Positions 9,163 through 18,124 of a DNA stretch of 64,000 nt are shown here, in pieces. Made by a program: the position numbers and the translations under genes. Origin of the DNA: Petropleomorpha daqingensis (GTDB lineage: Bacteria > Actinomycetota > Actinomycetes > Mycobacteriales > Geodermatophilaceae); contig NZ_JACBZT010000001.1 in the NCBI RefSeq assembly GCF_013408985.1, positions 2,790,001 through 2,854,000 on the forward strand, written 5' to 3'. The notes below the pieces were generated by a model. That model searched no databases. It worked only from the letters and a program-made list of their open reading frames with translations, and was not told the DNA's origin. Positions within the stretch are counted from its first letter, which is position 1; each line of letters starts with the position of its first letter.

Positions 9163-9188
9163 ACGGCAGAAGTCGCGACTTCTGCCGT
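9163..9188 (-). terminator. Hairpin terminator after corA
   Basis: A perfect 26-base palindrome that folds as an 11-bp stem (ACGGCAGAAGT with its complement) and a CGCG loop, starting 3 bases past the corA stop on the minus strand. There is no U tract, as is usual in high-GC actinobacteria. It separates the corA operon from the TasA-like gene promoter region (9046-9162). Confidence 0.75.
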
Positions 9189-9190
9189 GG

Positions 9191-10171
9191 TCACCACCAG
9201 CCGTGGCGTTTGGCCCACACGAGGAGCAGCACCGACAGGACGAGCATGACCGCGAGCAGGACGATCAGCGCCGTCCAGTGCGTGGTCTGGTTGACGATCA
9301 CGTTCATGCCCAGCACCGACGACAACGCGGTGACCGGCAGCGTGACCGCGGCGATGACTGCCAGCCGCTCGGCCGCGATCGTCATCTTCGTGTTGGTGCG
9401 GGTCTGGTAGAACTCGATCACGCCCTGCAGGTAGTCCTCCTGGCTGTGGGCCATCGTGGCGATCCGGCGGAACTGGTCCTCGTTGTCCTCGAGCAGCCGC
9501 TGGTGCTCCGGGCCGAACACCTCCCGGGCGTGCATCCGGCCGTAGACCTCGGCGCTCTGCGCGGCCATCGTCCGCACGCTGAGCAGGCCGTGCCGCACCC
9601 GGAACATGCCGTCGAGGAACCGCTCGGCGTCCCCGAGCTCCCCGGCGGTCACCTGCTGCTCGAATCGCCACACGTCGGTCGTCCGGACGGCGAGGTGGTC
9701 GCGCATCCGGCCGGTCAGCGCCCCGACGATCGCCGTCGACAGCTCGTAGCCGGTCGTCGGGCGGAACCGGCCGGCGTCGACGCGGGCGGCGACGGCGTCG
9801 GTCTCGACCCGGGTCGCCTCCTGCGGGACGGCCGGGTTGACCGGTCCGTGCACGGTGACGACGTAGCGCGCCGAGACGAACAGGTCGAGCTCGACGAAGT
9901 GGATGTGCCCGCCGGTGCCCGGCTCGGGGGCGTGCAGCACGACGAAGGCGTGGTCGGCGTAGAGGTGCACCTTCGGCACCGGGCTGCGGGAGACGGCGTC
10001 GGTGACCGCCTTGGGGTGGAAGCAGAACACCTCGGTCAGCACGCGGACGGCGTCCGGGTCGTCCTGCGGGATGTCCACCCAGAGCACGCCGTCGGCGTCG
10101 ACGAGCAGGTCGACGAGGTCGCCGGGCTTGGCCTGCCGGGCGCCGTCCGGGGTGATCAGCCGGACGTCCAT
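9191..10171 (-). CDS. corA: CorA-family divalent cation (Mg2+/Co2+) transporter
   Basis: A 326-residue member of the CorA/2-TM-GxN family of pentameric magnesium channels. A long cytoplasmic N-terminal funnel domain is followed by the GMN selectivity motif (near 286-288, in SVLGMNVIVN) between two C-terminal membrane helices, and a short basic tail KRHGWW. Length is typical. The ATG shares one base with the stop of the YjbR-like gene, making it the last gene of the minus-strand operon that starts with the tandem LuxR regulators. A strong hairpin follows it. Confidence 0.9.
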   Translation of the reverse strand: MDVRLITPDGARQAKPGDLVDLLVDADGVLWVDIPQDDPDAVRVLTEVFCFHPKAVTDAVSRSPVPKVHLYADHAFVVLHAPEPGTGGHIHFVELDLFVSARYVVTVHGPVNPAVPQEATRVETDAVAARVDAGRFRPTTGYELSTAIVGALTGRMRDHLAVRTTDVWRFEQQVTAGELGDAERFLDGMFRVRHGLLSVRTMAAQSAEVYGRMHAREVFGPEHQRLLEDNEDQFRRIATMAHSQEDYLQGVIEFYQTRTNTKMTIAAERLAVIAAVTLPVTALSSVLGMNVIVNQTTHWTALIVLLAVMLVLSVLLLVWAKRHGWW

Positions 10172-10557
10172 CAGGGGTCCCGGTGCTGGGCGAGGAGCTT
10201 CTTCGGCGCGCGGCAGGCCCACGCCTCGCCGGCCAGCTCGGTCAGCGTCGCCTCGTCGAGCAGGTCGAGGCGGGCCAGGACGGCGGGATAGCCGTCGAAG
10301 TGGTGGATGGTGAAGAAGACGGCGGGGTCGTCGGCGATGAGCGCGCGCTTCGCGCCCTCGTCGGGCAGGTACGCGGCGAGCACCGGCCCGGTCGGCGCGG
10401 CGTCGCCGAGCTCGGCCAGGTCCCGCTGCCGCAGCGGCCGGTCCCACACGAAGCCCTTGCCGCGCACCTGCCAGGACAGCTGGCCCCAGCCGTTCGTGAT
10501 CTCGGCGGTCTCCGGCAGCGCCAGGCAGATCCGGCGGACGTCGTCCCAGGTGGCCAC
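10171..10557 (-). CDS. MmcQ/YjbR family protein
   Basis: A 128-residue single-domain protein of the MmcQ/YjbR (CyaY-like fold) family, often annotated DNA-binding but with no firm function. Family features include the LALPETAE opening, the W-rich segment GQLSWQVRGKGFVW and the late HHFDGYPAVLARL. It sits 15 bases after the second LuxR-type regulator and overlaps corA by one base, so it is co-transcribed with both. AGGAGAGGAGGA-type purines precede the ATG. Confidence 0.82.
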   Translation of the reverse strand: MATWDDVRRICLALPETAEITNGWGQLSWQVRGKGFVWDRPLRQRDLAELGDAAPTGPVLAAYLPDEGAKRALIADDPAVFFTIHHFDGYPAVLARLDLLDEATLTELAGEAWACRAPKKLLAQHRDP

Positions 10558-10572
10558 GGGGTCCTCCTCTCC

Positions 10573-13506
10573 TCAGGCCGGCGGGATCAGGCCCAGCCGG
10601 TGGGCGACCGCGGCCGCCTCGACCCGCCCGCCGACGCCGAGCTTGGCCAGGATGTTCGAGACGTGGACGCTGGCGGTCTTCGGGCTGATGAACAGCTCGG
10701 CGGCGATCTGGCCGTTGGAGCGGCCCGCGGCCACCAGGGTGAGCACCTCGCGCTCGCGGTCGGTGAGGGCGAACGGGGAGGCCACCTGCTCGGCGACGGG
10801 GGCGGCACCACGCTCGTCCAGCGCCAGCCGGGCCCGCCGGGCCAGGGCCTGGACGTCGTCGAGCACCGGTTGCGCCCGCAGCGACGCGGCGCTGCGGGCG
10901 GCCGCGCGCAGCGGCTCGACCGCCTCCTCCCGGCCGCCGTCGGCGCAGAGGGCCTCGCCGAGCCGGAAGCGCGCGTAGGTCAGCGGCCACGCGTCGCCGG
11001 CGGCCTCCCAGGCGGTCACCGCCTCGCGCCACGCGGCCACCGTCGGCTCGCCGTCCCGGCGCAGGCGCTCGGCGGCGGCCATCACGTCGTAGGCGGTCGC
11101 CGCGGGGGAGAAGCTCACGGTCGACTCCGGCAGCGCCGGCACGGGGAGCGGCGTCTCGGAGAGGGCGTCGCCCAGGTCGCGGGCCCGGGTGGCGGCGTCG
11201 GCCTCGATGCGGGCGCCGAGCCAGATCAGCGGCCACATGTAGCGGACCGACCACGCGCTGGACTGCCCGAGCGCCTCGGCGACGACCCCGACCGCGCCGG
11301 CCAGGTCGCCGCGCGCCCGGTTCACGTCGGCCTCGATGTAGGCCAGCGCGTGGGTGAACTGCGGGTCGCCGGACTCGCTGAGGTTGCGCCGCGCCCGCTT
11401 CATGCAGTCCAGGGCGTCGCCGACCGCACCGCGCGAGGCCGCCATGTAGCCGAGCAGCTCCAGCAGCGACGCGGCGAAGATGTCGCCGACGCCGGTGGCC
11501 AGGTGCTCGTGGGCGAGCTCCGCGGCCTCGTCCCACTCGCCGAGCCGGACCAGCGGCTCGATGAGGTTGCCCGCGAGGAAGGCGCCGAACGTCCGGACGA
11601 CACCCACGCGCCGGGCGAGCTCGAGCCCGCTGCGGGCGGCCTCGGCGGCCTGCTGGTGCTTGCCGCGCGTCTCGAGGGCGTCGGAGAGGTTCGCGTAGCC
11701 GCGCAGCGCCTTGTCGTTGTCGCCGATCTCGAGGGCGATCCGCAGCCCCTCGCGGAGCGCGGCCTCGCCCTCGGCGGCGTCCTCCAGGTAGCTCACCGTG
11801 CCGCCGAGAGTGATCAACGCGCTGGCCTCCTCCGCCCGCGCGCCGACGGCCCGGGCCGCCTCCAGCGCGGCGCGGGCAGCTCCGGCGACGCGTGGATCGC
11901 CCAGCCGCTGCAGCCCGTGCGCGAGCGAGGCCAGCACGGTCGCCCGCACCGCGCTGGGCCCGGCGGGCAGCCAGGTCAGCGCGGTCTCCAGCTCCGTGGT
12001 GCCGGCGACGTCGGCCCCCTGCACCCGCAGCGTGTTCGCCCGCTGCTCGACGATGAGCGCCGCCCGTTCGGGCTCGGTGGTGCGGTCTGTCTGCTCCAGC
12101 GCCTGCTCCAGCAGCGACAGCGCGCGGGAGGAGTCGCCGCTGTCCCGCGCGGCCTGGGCGGCCAGCCGCAGGACGTCGACCTGGTCGGTCCCGGCCCAGG
12201 CCTCGACGTCGGGCACGCTGTCCCAGACCTCCAGCGCGCGCTCGAAGTGCCGCTGCGCCTCGGCCGGCGCGAAGGCGGCCATGGCGTCGCGGCCGGCGCG
12301 CACCGAGGCGGCCAGCGCCCGCGGCAGGTCGTGCGCGGCGTACCAGTGCACCGCCAGCGTCGCCGACACCGAGGAGTCCTCGCCCGCCAGGGTCGGGTCG
12401 CGGTCGAGGGCCTGGGCGTAGGCGGTGTGCAGCTTGACCCGCTGCCCCGGCAGCAGGTCCTGGTACACGGCGTCGCGGGTGAGGGCGTGCCGGAAGGCGT
12501 ACCCGCGGCCGGTGTCGTCGACGATCAGCAGCGAGGCGTCGACCGGCTCCCGCAGCGCGTCGAAGAACTCGTCCTCGCCGCCGCCGGCCACCTCGGCCAG
12601 CAGCGGTTCCGGCACCCAGCGACCGGCGACCGCGGCCACCTGGAGCAGCCGCTGCGCGGGCCGGGAGAGCCGTTCCACGCGGGCCAGCAGCACGTCCCGC
12701 AGCGACGGCGCGACGTCGTCGGCCGAGGCGCCCTCGCGCAGCGAGCGCAGCACCTCCTCGACGAAGAACGCGTTGCCCCCGGACCGGTCGAAGACCAGGT
12801 CGACCAGCTCCCCGTCCGGACGGGCCCCGTTGATGGCGGCGACCTGGCTGGCCACCTCGGTGCGGCTGAACCGGGGCAGCTGCAGCTGCTCGACCTCGCG
12901 CATCCGCTCCCAGGTGGACAGCAGCGGCCGCAGCGGGGAGCGGCGGTCCACCTCGTCGGAGCGGTAGGTGACCACGAGCAGCACCGGCAGCCCCTGCAGC
13001 GTGCGCACGAGGAAGGCGACCAGGTCGAGCGTGGAGCGGTCGGCCCAGTGCAGGTCCTCGACGACCAGGACCAGCGGGCGGTCGGCACCGATGCGGCCCA
13101 GCACGCCGAGGACCAGCTCGAACAGCTGGGCGGTGCTGCCGGCCAGGGCCGGGGGGCCGTCGCCGCCGGCGAGCTCGGGCAGCAGCCGGGCCAGCTCGGG
13201 GCGGGCCGGGCCGAGGATCCGGTCGAGGTCGACCGCCGGCGTCGTCCGGGCGAGGGTGCGCAGCGCGTCGACCAGCGGCACCAGCGGCAGGCCCTCGCCG
13301 CCCAGCTCGATGCAGCCGCCGGTGAGCACCCGGACGTCGTCCCGGCCGTCGAGCGCGGTCTCGATGAGCCGGCTCTTGCCGACGCCGGCCTCACCGCCGA
13401 CCAGCAGCACGCCGGCCTCGCCGGCCACGGTGCGGTCGACGGCCGCGCGCAGGCGGACGAGCTCCTTGTCCCGGCCCACCAGGACCGGGCTGACGACACC
13501 GGACAC
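10573..13506 (-). CDS. LAL-type LuxR regulator with AAA ATPase domain (copy 2)
   Basis: A 977-residue MalT/LAL-class transcription regulator. The N-terminal ATPase has Walker A GEAGVGKSR (about 38-46) and Walker B LVVEDLHWAD; a long TPR-like helical middle follows; the C-terminal 65 residues are a LuxR helix-turn-helix beginning LTDREREVL. The frame is open to a GTG at 13521, but the GTG at 13506 is chosen: it has GGAG at the right distance and makes the protein start VSGVVSPVLVGR, matching the paralogue start VSDVVSPVLVGR. It lies 11 bases downstream of that paralogue. The inducer and targets are unknown; ATP-dependent activation is family knowledge. Confidence 0.9.
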   Translation of the reverse strand: MSGVVSPVLVGRDKELVRLRAAVDRTVAGEAGVLLVGGEAGVGKSRLIETALDGRDDVRVLTGGCIELGGEGLPLVPLVDALRTLARTTPAVDLDRILGPARPELARLLPELAGGDGPPALAGSTAQLFELVLGVLGRIGADRPLVLVVEDLHWADRSTLDLVAFLVRTLQGLPVLLVVTYRSDEVDRRSPLRPLLSTWERMREVEQLQLPRFSRTEVASQVAAINGARPDGELVDLVFDRSGGNAFFVEEVLRSLREGASADDVAPSLRDVLLARVERLSRPAQRLLQVAAVAGRWVPEPLLAEVAGGGEDEFFDALREPVDASLLIVDDTGRGYAFRHALTRDAVYQDLLPGQRVKLHTAYAQALDRDPTLAGEDSSVSATLAVHWYAAHDLPRALAASVRAGRDAMAAFAPAEAQRHFERALEVWDSVPDVEAWAGTDQVDVLRLAAQAARDSGDSSRALSLLEQALEQTDRTTEPERAALIVEQRANTLRVQGADVAGTTELETALTWLPAGPSAVRATVLASLAHGLQRLGDPRVAGAARAALEAARAVGARAEEASALITLGGTVSYLEDAAEGEAALREGLRIALEIGDNDKALRGYANLSDALETRGKHQQAAEAARSGLELARRVGVVRTFGAFLAGNLIEPLVRLGEWDEAAELAHEHLATGVGDIFAASLLELLGYMAASRGAVGDALDCMKRARRNLSESGDPQFTHALAYIEADVNRARGDLAGAVGVVAEALGQSSAWSVRYMWPLIWLGARIEADAATRARDLGDALSETPLPVPALPESTVSFSPAATAYDVMAAAERLRRDGEPTVAAWREAVTAWEAAGDAWPLTYARFRLGEALCADGGREEAVEPLRAAARSAASLRAQPVLDDVQALARRARLALDERGAAPVAEQVASPFALTDREREVLTLVAAGRSNGQIAAELFISPKTASVHVSNILAKLGVGGRVEAAAVAHRLGLIPPA

Positions 13507-13517
13507 CGGCTCTCCTC

Positions 13518-16448
13518 TCACGACGGCGGGACCAGGCCGAGCCGGTGGGCGACGCCGGCCGCCTCCACCCGCCCGCCGACGCCGAGCTTGGCCAGGATGT
13601 TCGAGACGTGCACGCTGGCGGTCTTCGGGCTGATGAACAGCTCCGCGGCGATCTGCCCGTTGGAACGGCCGGCCGCGACCAGCGCCAGCACCTCCCGTTC
13701 GCGATCGGTGAGCGCGAACGGAGCACCGGCCTCGTCCGGTTCAGGAGCCGCCTGTTCCTCCAGCGGCACCCGTGCCCGGCGGGCAAGGGCCCGGACGTCG
13801 TCCAGGAGGGGCCGGGCGCCGAGGACGGCGGCGCTGCGGCTCGCCGCGCGCAGCGGCTCGGTGGCCTCGTCGCGACGCCCCTCCGCGCACAGCGCCTCGC
13901 CGAGTCGGAACCGGGCGTAGGCCATCGGCCAGGCGTCAGCGGCGGATTCCCACGCCCGGACCGCGGCCTCCCAGGCGGCGACGGCCGGCCGAGCGTCGCG
14001 CCGGAGGACCTCGGCGTCGGTCATGGCGCGGTACGCGGCTGCGGCCGGCAGGAACCGGGCGGCCTCCTCCGGGTGGGGGACGGCGTCCATGAAGGGCACC
14101 GGCGGCGGCTCGTTGCGGTCGCGGGCGAGGGTGGCGACGTCGGCTTCGACGCGCGCGCCCAGCCACATGAGGGGCCACGCGTAGCGGGTGGACCAGGCGC
14201 TGAGCTCGGCCATCCCGGTGGTGACCAGCGCGGCCGCGGCGGCGAGGTCGCCGTGCTGCCGGGCGGCGTCGGCCTCGAGGTAGGCCAGCGCGTGGGTGAA
14301 CTGCGGCTCGCGGCTCTCGCCCAGGTGTCGCCGGCTCTGCCGCACGCAGTCCCGCGCCTCGTCGGGGGAGCCCTTGCTCACGGCCAGGTAGCCGAGCAGC
14401 TCCAGCAGCGATGCGGCGAAGACACCGGACAGGCCGGCCCCGAGGTCCTCGCGTGCCAGCGTCTCCGCCTCGGCCCAGTCCCCGACGCGCACGAGCGGCT
14501 CGACCAGGTTGCCGCGCAGGAAGACGCCGAAGGTGCGGTACTGGCCGACCCGTCGGGCCACCTCGATCCCCGTACGAGCCGCCTCGGCGGCCGCGGCGTG
14601 CTTGCCGTGCGCCTCGAGGGCGTCGGAGAGGTTGACGTAGCCGCGCAGCGCGTTGTCGACGTCGCCGGTCTCGAGCGCCAGCTGCAGTCCCTCGCGGAGG
14701 GCGGCCTCGCCCTCGTCGGCGTCGTCGAGGTAGCTCAGGGCGCTGCCGAGGCTGACCAGGGCGCTGGCCAGCTCCGCCCGCGCGCCCACCGCCTTCGACA
14801 CCTCGATCGCGGCGCGCGCGACGTCGGCCGCCCGTTCCTCGCCGAGCCGCAGCAGCGTGTTCGCCAGGGAGGAGAGCAGCGTGGCCCGGGCGCGGCTGGG
14901 CGTCTCCGGAAGCGCGTCCAGGGCGCCTTCCAGTGCGGTGAGGCTGGCCCCGTCCTCACCGAGCATCCGCAGGGTGAACGCCTGCTGCTCGACGATGAGC
15001 GCGGCCCGCTCGGGATCGGCCGCGGGATCGACGAGCTCCGAGGCCTGCTGCAGCAGCGGCAGCGCTCGATGCGGGTCGCCGCCGTGGAAGGACGCCCGTG
15101 CGGCCAGTCGGAGGATCTCCACCTTGTCGGTGCCGGCGCACGCCTCCGGGGAGGGGACGCCGCGCCACACCTCGAGCGCCCGTTCCAGGTGCTGCCGTGC
15201 CTCGGCCGGTGCGTAGGCCGCGAGCGCCTCGCGGCCGGCGCGGACCGAGGCGGCCAGGGCCCGGGGCAGGTCGTGCGCGGCGTACCAGTGGACGGCGAGC
15301 GTCGCCGACACCGAGACGTCGTCCCCGGCGAGGGTGGGGTCGCGGTCGAGCGCCTCGGCGTACGCGGTGTGGAGGTCGACCCGCTCGCCGGGCAGCAGGT
15401 CCTGGTAGACGGCGTCCCGTGTCAGCGCGTGCCGGAAGGCGTAGCCGCGACCGGCGCCGTCGACGACGAGCAGGGAGGCGTCCACCGCCTCGCGCAACGC
15501 TTCGTACCGCTCCGCCGGTGGCACCGCGGCGACCTCGGCGAGCAGCCGCTCCGGCACCCAGCGCCCGGCGACCGCGGCGGTGCGCAGCAACCGCTGGACG
15601 GGATCGGAGACCCGCTCGGCCCGGGAGAGCAGCACGTCGCGCAGGGACGGCGGCAGCTCATCGGCCGAGGCGCCCTCCCGCAGGGTGCGCAGCAGCTCCT
15701 CGACGAAGAACGGGTTGCCCTCCGAGCGCTCGAAGACCAGGTCGACCATGGCGGGATCGGCGGCAGAACCCAGGATGGCGCTGATCTGGGCCCCGACCTC
15801 GGGACGCGTGAACCGCTCCAGCTGGATGCGCTCGACGCCGCGCGCCCGCTCCCAGGAGGACAGCAGCGGTCGCAGCGGCGAGCGCCGGTCGACCTCGTCG
15901 GAGCGGTAGGTGAGCAGCAGCAGGACCGGCAGACCGTGCAGGGTGCGGACGAGGAAGGCGATCAGGTCGAGCGTGGAGCGGTCGGCCCAGTGCAGGTCCT
16001 CGACCACGAGCACGAGCGGGCGGTCGGCGCCGATCCGCCCGAGCACGCCCAGGACCAGCTCGAACAGCTGCCCGGTGCTGCCGGCCGGCGCCGGGGCGGC
16101 GTCCAGAGTGGTCAGCTCGGGCAGCAGCCGGCCGAGCTCGGGCCGGGCCGGCCCGAGGAACCGGTCGAGATCGGGCGGCGCGGTGGTGCGGGCCAGGGTG
16201 CGCAGGGCGTCGACCAGCGGCACCAGGGGCAGGCCCTCGCCGCCCAGCTCGATGCAGCCGCCGGCCAGCACCCGGACGTCGGTGCGGCCGTCCAGCGCCG
16301 TCTCGATCAGGCGGCTCTTGCCGACACCCGCCTCGCCGGCGACCAGGACGACGCCCGGCTCCCCGCTCGCCGTCCGGTCGACGGTGGCCCTGATCCGCGA
16401 GAGCTCCCGTTCGCGGCCGACCAGCACAGGGCTGACGACGTCCGACAC
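13518..16448 (-). CDS. LAL-type LuxR regulator with AAA ATPase domain (copy 1)
   Basis: A 976-residue paralogue of the next gene downstream, with the same order: AAA/STAND-like ATPase with GEAGVGKSR and DLHWAD, about 600 residues of TPR-like helices, and a C-terminal LuxR helix-turn-helix. By eye about two thirds of residues match its neighbour, clearly a tandem duplication. Starts at GTG 16448. It is the first gene of the minus-strand operon (regulator, regulator, YjbR-like, corA), so its promoter should lie in the 213-base gap up to 16661, which it shares with the divergent microprotein-MFS unit. Confidence 0.9.
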   Translation of the reverse strand: MSDVVSPVLVGRERELSRIRATVDRTASGEPGVVLVAGEAGVGKSRLIETALDGRTDVRVLAGGCIELGGEGLPLVPLVDALRTLARTTAPPDLDRFLGPARPELGRLLPELTTLDAAPAPAGSTGQLFELVLGVLGRIGADRPLVLVVEDLHWADRSTLDLIAFLVRTLHGLPVLLLLTYRSDEVDRRSPLRPLLSSWERARGVERIQLERFTRPEVGAQISAILGSAADPAMVDLVFERSEGNPFFVEELLRTLREGASADELPPSLRDVLLSRAERVSDPVQRLLRTAAVAGRWVPERLLAEVAAVPPAERYEALREAVDASLLVVDGAGRGYAFRHALTRDAVYQDLLPGERVDLHTAYAEALDRDPTLAGDDVSVSATLAVHWYAAHDLPRALAASVRAGREALAAYAPAEARQHLERALEVWRGVPSPEACAGTDKVEILRLAARASFHGGDPHRALPLLQQASELVDPAADPERAALIVEQQAFTLRMLGEDGASLTALEGALDALPETPSRARATLLSSLANTLLRLGEERAADVARAAIEVSKAVGARAELASALVSLGSALSYLDDADEGEAALREGLQLALETGDVDNALRGYVNLSDALEAHGKHAAAAEAARTGIEVARRVGQYRTFGVFLRGNLVEPLVRVGDWAEAETLAREDLGAGLSGVFAASLLELLGYLAVSKGSPDEARDCVRQSRRHLGESREPQFTHALAYLEADAARQHGDLAAAAALVTTGMAELSAWSTRYAWPLMWLGARVEADVATLARDRNEPPPVPFMDAVPHPEEAARFLPAAAAYRAMTDAEVLRRDARPAVAAWEAAVRAWESAADAWPMAYARFRLGEALCAEGRRDEATEPLRAASRSAAVLGARPLLDDVRALARRARVPLEEQAAPEPDEAGAPFALTDREREVLALVAAGRSNGQIAAELFISPKTASVHVSNILAKLGVGGRVEAAGVAHRLGLVPPS

Positions 16449-16661
16449 GGCCGCGATCGTGGCACGTCAGGGGCCTTCTGAGGCACCTCATCGGGCCGGG
16501 ATCGTCTCGACTCACAGGCATAAGGCGGTCCGGCGGTCCCGGACCGTCCGGATATGAGGTAGCCGACCGGTCCAGGACCGGACGGTCGGCCGATCCGGGA
16601 CCCGGGTCCTCAGCGGAACCCTTTCCTCATCGGACGAAGCGCAACCGACCCGGAGGTCCCC

Positions 16662-16793
16662 GTGAACGTCGAGATCCTGTGCAAGGGCAAGTGGATCGGC
16701 CCCCTGACCGCCGCCCCGACCGAGGTCGAGGTGCTGTGCAAGGCCCGCTGGATCGTCGTCGGCCCCGCGATCACCGCCGGGACCCGGCCGTGA
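16662..16793 (+). CDS. 43-residue microprotein with two internal repeats
   Basis: A short gene with a perfectly placed GGAGG 6 bases before its GTG start. The product consists of two copies of a VE(I/V)LCK-x-(K/R)WI unit (about residues 3-12 and 22-31) joined by a Pro/Ala/Thr linker, and ends in a Pro-rich tail. Each repeat has one Cys and one Trp. Its TGA overlaps the GTG of the MFS gene (GTGA), so it can act as a translational leader for the exporter and may also be a functional peptide. No known family is recognised. It is too short for ordinary gene callers, so it may be unannotated. Confidence 0.6.
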   Translation: MNVEILCKGKWIGPLTAAPTEVEVLCKARWIVVGPAITAGTRP

Positions 16794-18049
16794 CCTCCCC
16801 CGAGGGCACCATCCGCGGCGCCCTCCGCTCCCGCCCCTTCCGCCGCCTGCTCGCCGCCCTGGCGATCTCGCAGGCGGGGGACTGGCTCTACAACGTGGCC
16901 CTGCTCGCCTTCGTCTTCGAGCGCACGCACAGCGCGGCCTGGGTCGCCGTCACCACCGCCGTCCGCGTGCTGCCGGTCGTCGTCCTCGGCCCGCTCGGCG
17001 GCGTCCTGGCCGACCGGTTCGACCGGCAGAAGGTCATGGTCGCCTCCGACGTCGTCCGGGTGCTGTGCATGCTCGGCCTCACCGCCGTCGCGCTGACCGA
17101 CCTGCCCGTGGTGCTCGCTCCCGTGCTGGCCGCGGCCGCCACCGCCGCCGCCGCGCCGTACGGCCCCTGCACCGCCGCCACCACCCCGCGGCTGGTGCCC
17201 GACGCCGACCTGCCCGGCGCCAACGCCGCCCGCTCCGCGGTGGGCATGGCGGCCATCGCCGCCGGCCCCGTCGTCGGCGCCGTCCTGCTGCTGCTGGGCG
17301 AGCCGGCCGCCGCCTTCATCCTCAACGCCGGCAGCTTCGCGCTCTCGGCGATCCTCGTCCTCTCCATTCCCCCCGGCCCCGTGTTCGCCCCGTCCGCCAC
17401 CGGCGAGCGGCAGAGCGTCCTGGCCGACGTCGCCACCGGCGTCCGCGCCCTGCGCGAGCACCCGGTGGCCGTGCGGCTGGTCGGCGCCGACGTGATCTGC
17501 AGCGTCGTCTACGGCATGCAGACCGTCCTGCTGCTCCTGCTCAGCCGCTCCCTCGGCCTCGGCGACGCCGGCTACGGCTACGTGCTGGCCGGCCTGGGCA
17601 TCGGCGGGATCGTCGGGACGACGCTCACCAGCCGCGCCGCGCGCAGCAGCCACCCCCGCCGCACCCTGGTGCTGGCGCTCCTCGCGGTGGCCGCGCCCGC
17701 CGCGCTGATGGCGGTCACCCCGTGCCTGGCCGGGCTGCTGGTCTGGTCGGTCGTCGGCGGTGCCGGTGCCGCCCTGGTCGAGGTGCTCGCCGAGACCGCG
17801 CTGCAGCGCGACCTCGACGAGGAGGTCTTCGCCCGGGCGTACGGGATCGCCCTGCCCGCCGCCATCGCCGGGATCGTCGGCGGCTCGCTCGTCGCCGCCC
17901 CGCTGGTCATGGCGATCGGGCTGGCCGGCGCGTTCGTGACCACCGGCGCGCTGACCGCCGCGTACGCCGGCTACCTGCTGCTGCCGAGCCGCTCCGCCGG
18001 CCGGCACCGCCCGGCTCCGGTCCTCGAGGCCGCGCCGGTCGCCGCCTGA
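16790..18049 (+). CDS. MFS exporter (EntS-like, 12 TM)
   Basis: A 419-residue MFS_3-type transporter, the group that contains the siderophore exporter EntS and macrolide exporters. Motif A appears as GGVLADRFDRQKV, and about 12 hydrophobic helices can be traced. The N-terminus RPFRRLLAALAISQAGDWLY is typical of this group. The GTG start overlaps the stop of the 43-residue microprotein, which makes co-translation likely. A strong bidirectional hairpin follows. Substrate unknown. Confidence 0.85.
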   Translation: MTSPEGTIRGALRSRPFRRLLAALAISQAGDWLYNVALLAFVFERTHSAAWVAVTTAVRVLPVVVLGPLGGVLADRFDRQKVMVASDVVRVLCMLGLTAVALTDLPVVLAPVLAAAATAAAAPYGPCTAATTPRLVPDADLPGANAARSAVGMAAIAAGPVVGAVLLLLGEPAAAFILNAGSFALSAILVLSIPPGPVFAPSATGERQSVLADVATGVRALREHPVAVRLVGADVICSVVYGMQTVLLLLLSRSLGLGDAGYGYVLAGLGIGGIVGTTLTSRAARSSHPRRTLVLALLAVAAPAALMAVTPCLAGLLVWSVVGGAGAALVEVLAETALQRDLDEEVFARAYGIALPAAIAGIVGGSLVAAPLVMAIGLAGAFVTTGALTAAYAGYLLLPSRSAGRHRPAPVLEAAPVAA

Positions 18050-18067
18050 GGCCGGCCCTCGAGGCGG

Positions 18068-18111
18068 CTGCGCCCCCGTTCCGGGATCCGGGCCCCGGGA
18101 CGGGGGCGCAG
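18068..18111. terminator. Bidirectional hairpin terminator
   Basis: A 17-bp stem (18068-18084 with 18095-18111, one U-G wobble) and 10-base loop lying between the convergent ends of the MFS gene and the GGDEF-EAL gene. It can terminate both transcripts. Confidence 0.75.
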
Positions 18112-18124
18112 TGCTGGGGTCGCC

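Noticed and set aside
13507-13521. GTG at 13521 as start of the second LuxR regulator
   Set aside because: Its reading includes the ribosome site of the GTG at 13506, which also matches the start of the paralogue.
10183-13920. 1245-codon plus-strand frame over the LuxR regulators
   Set aside because: Antisense shadow with no recognisable domain; the minus strand has the LuxR genes with full motifs.
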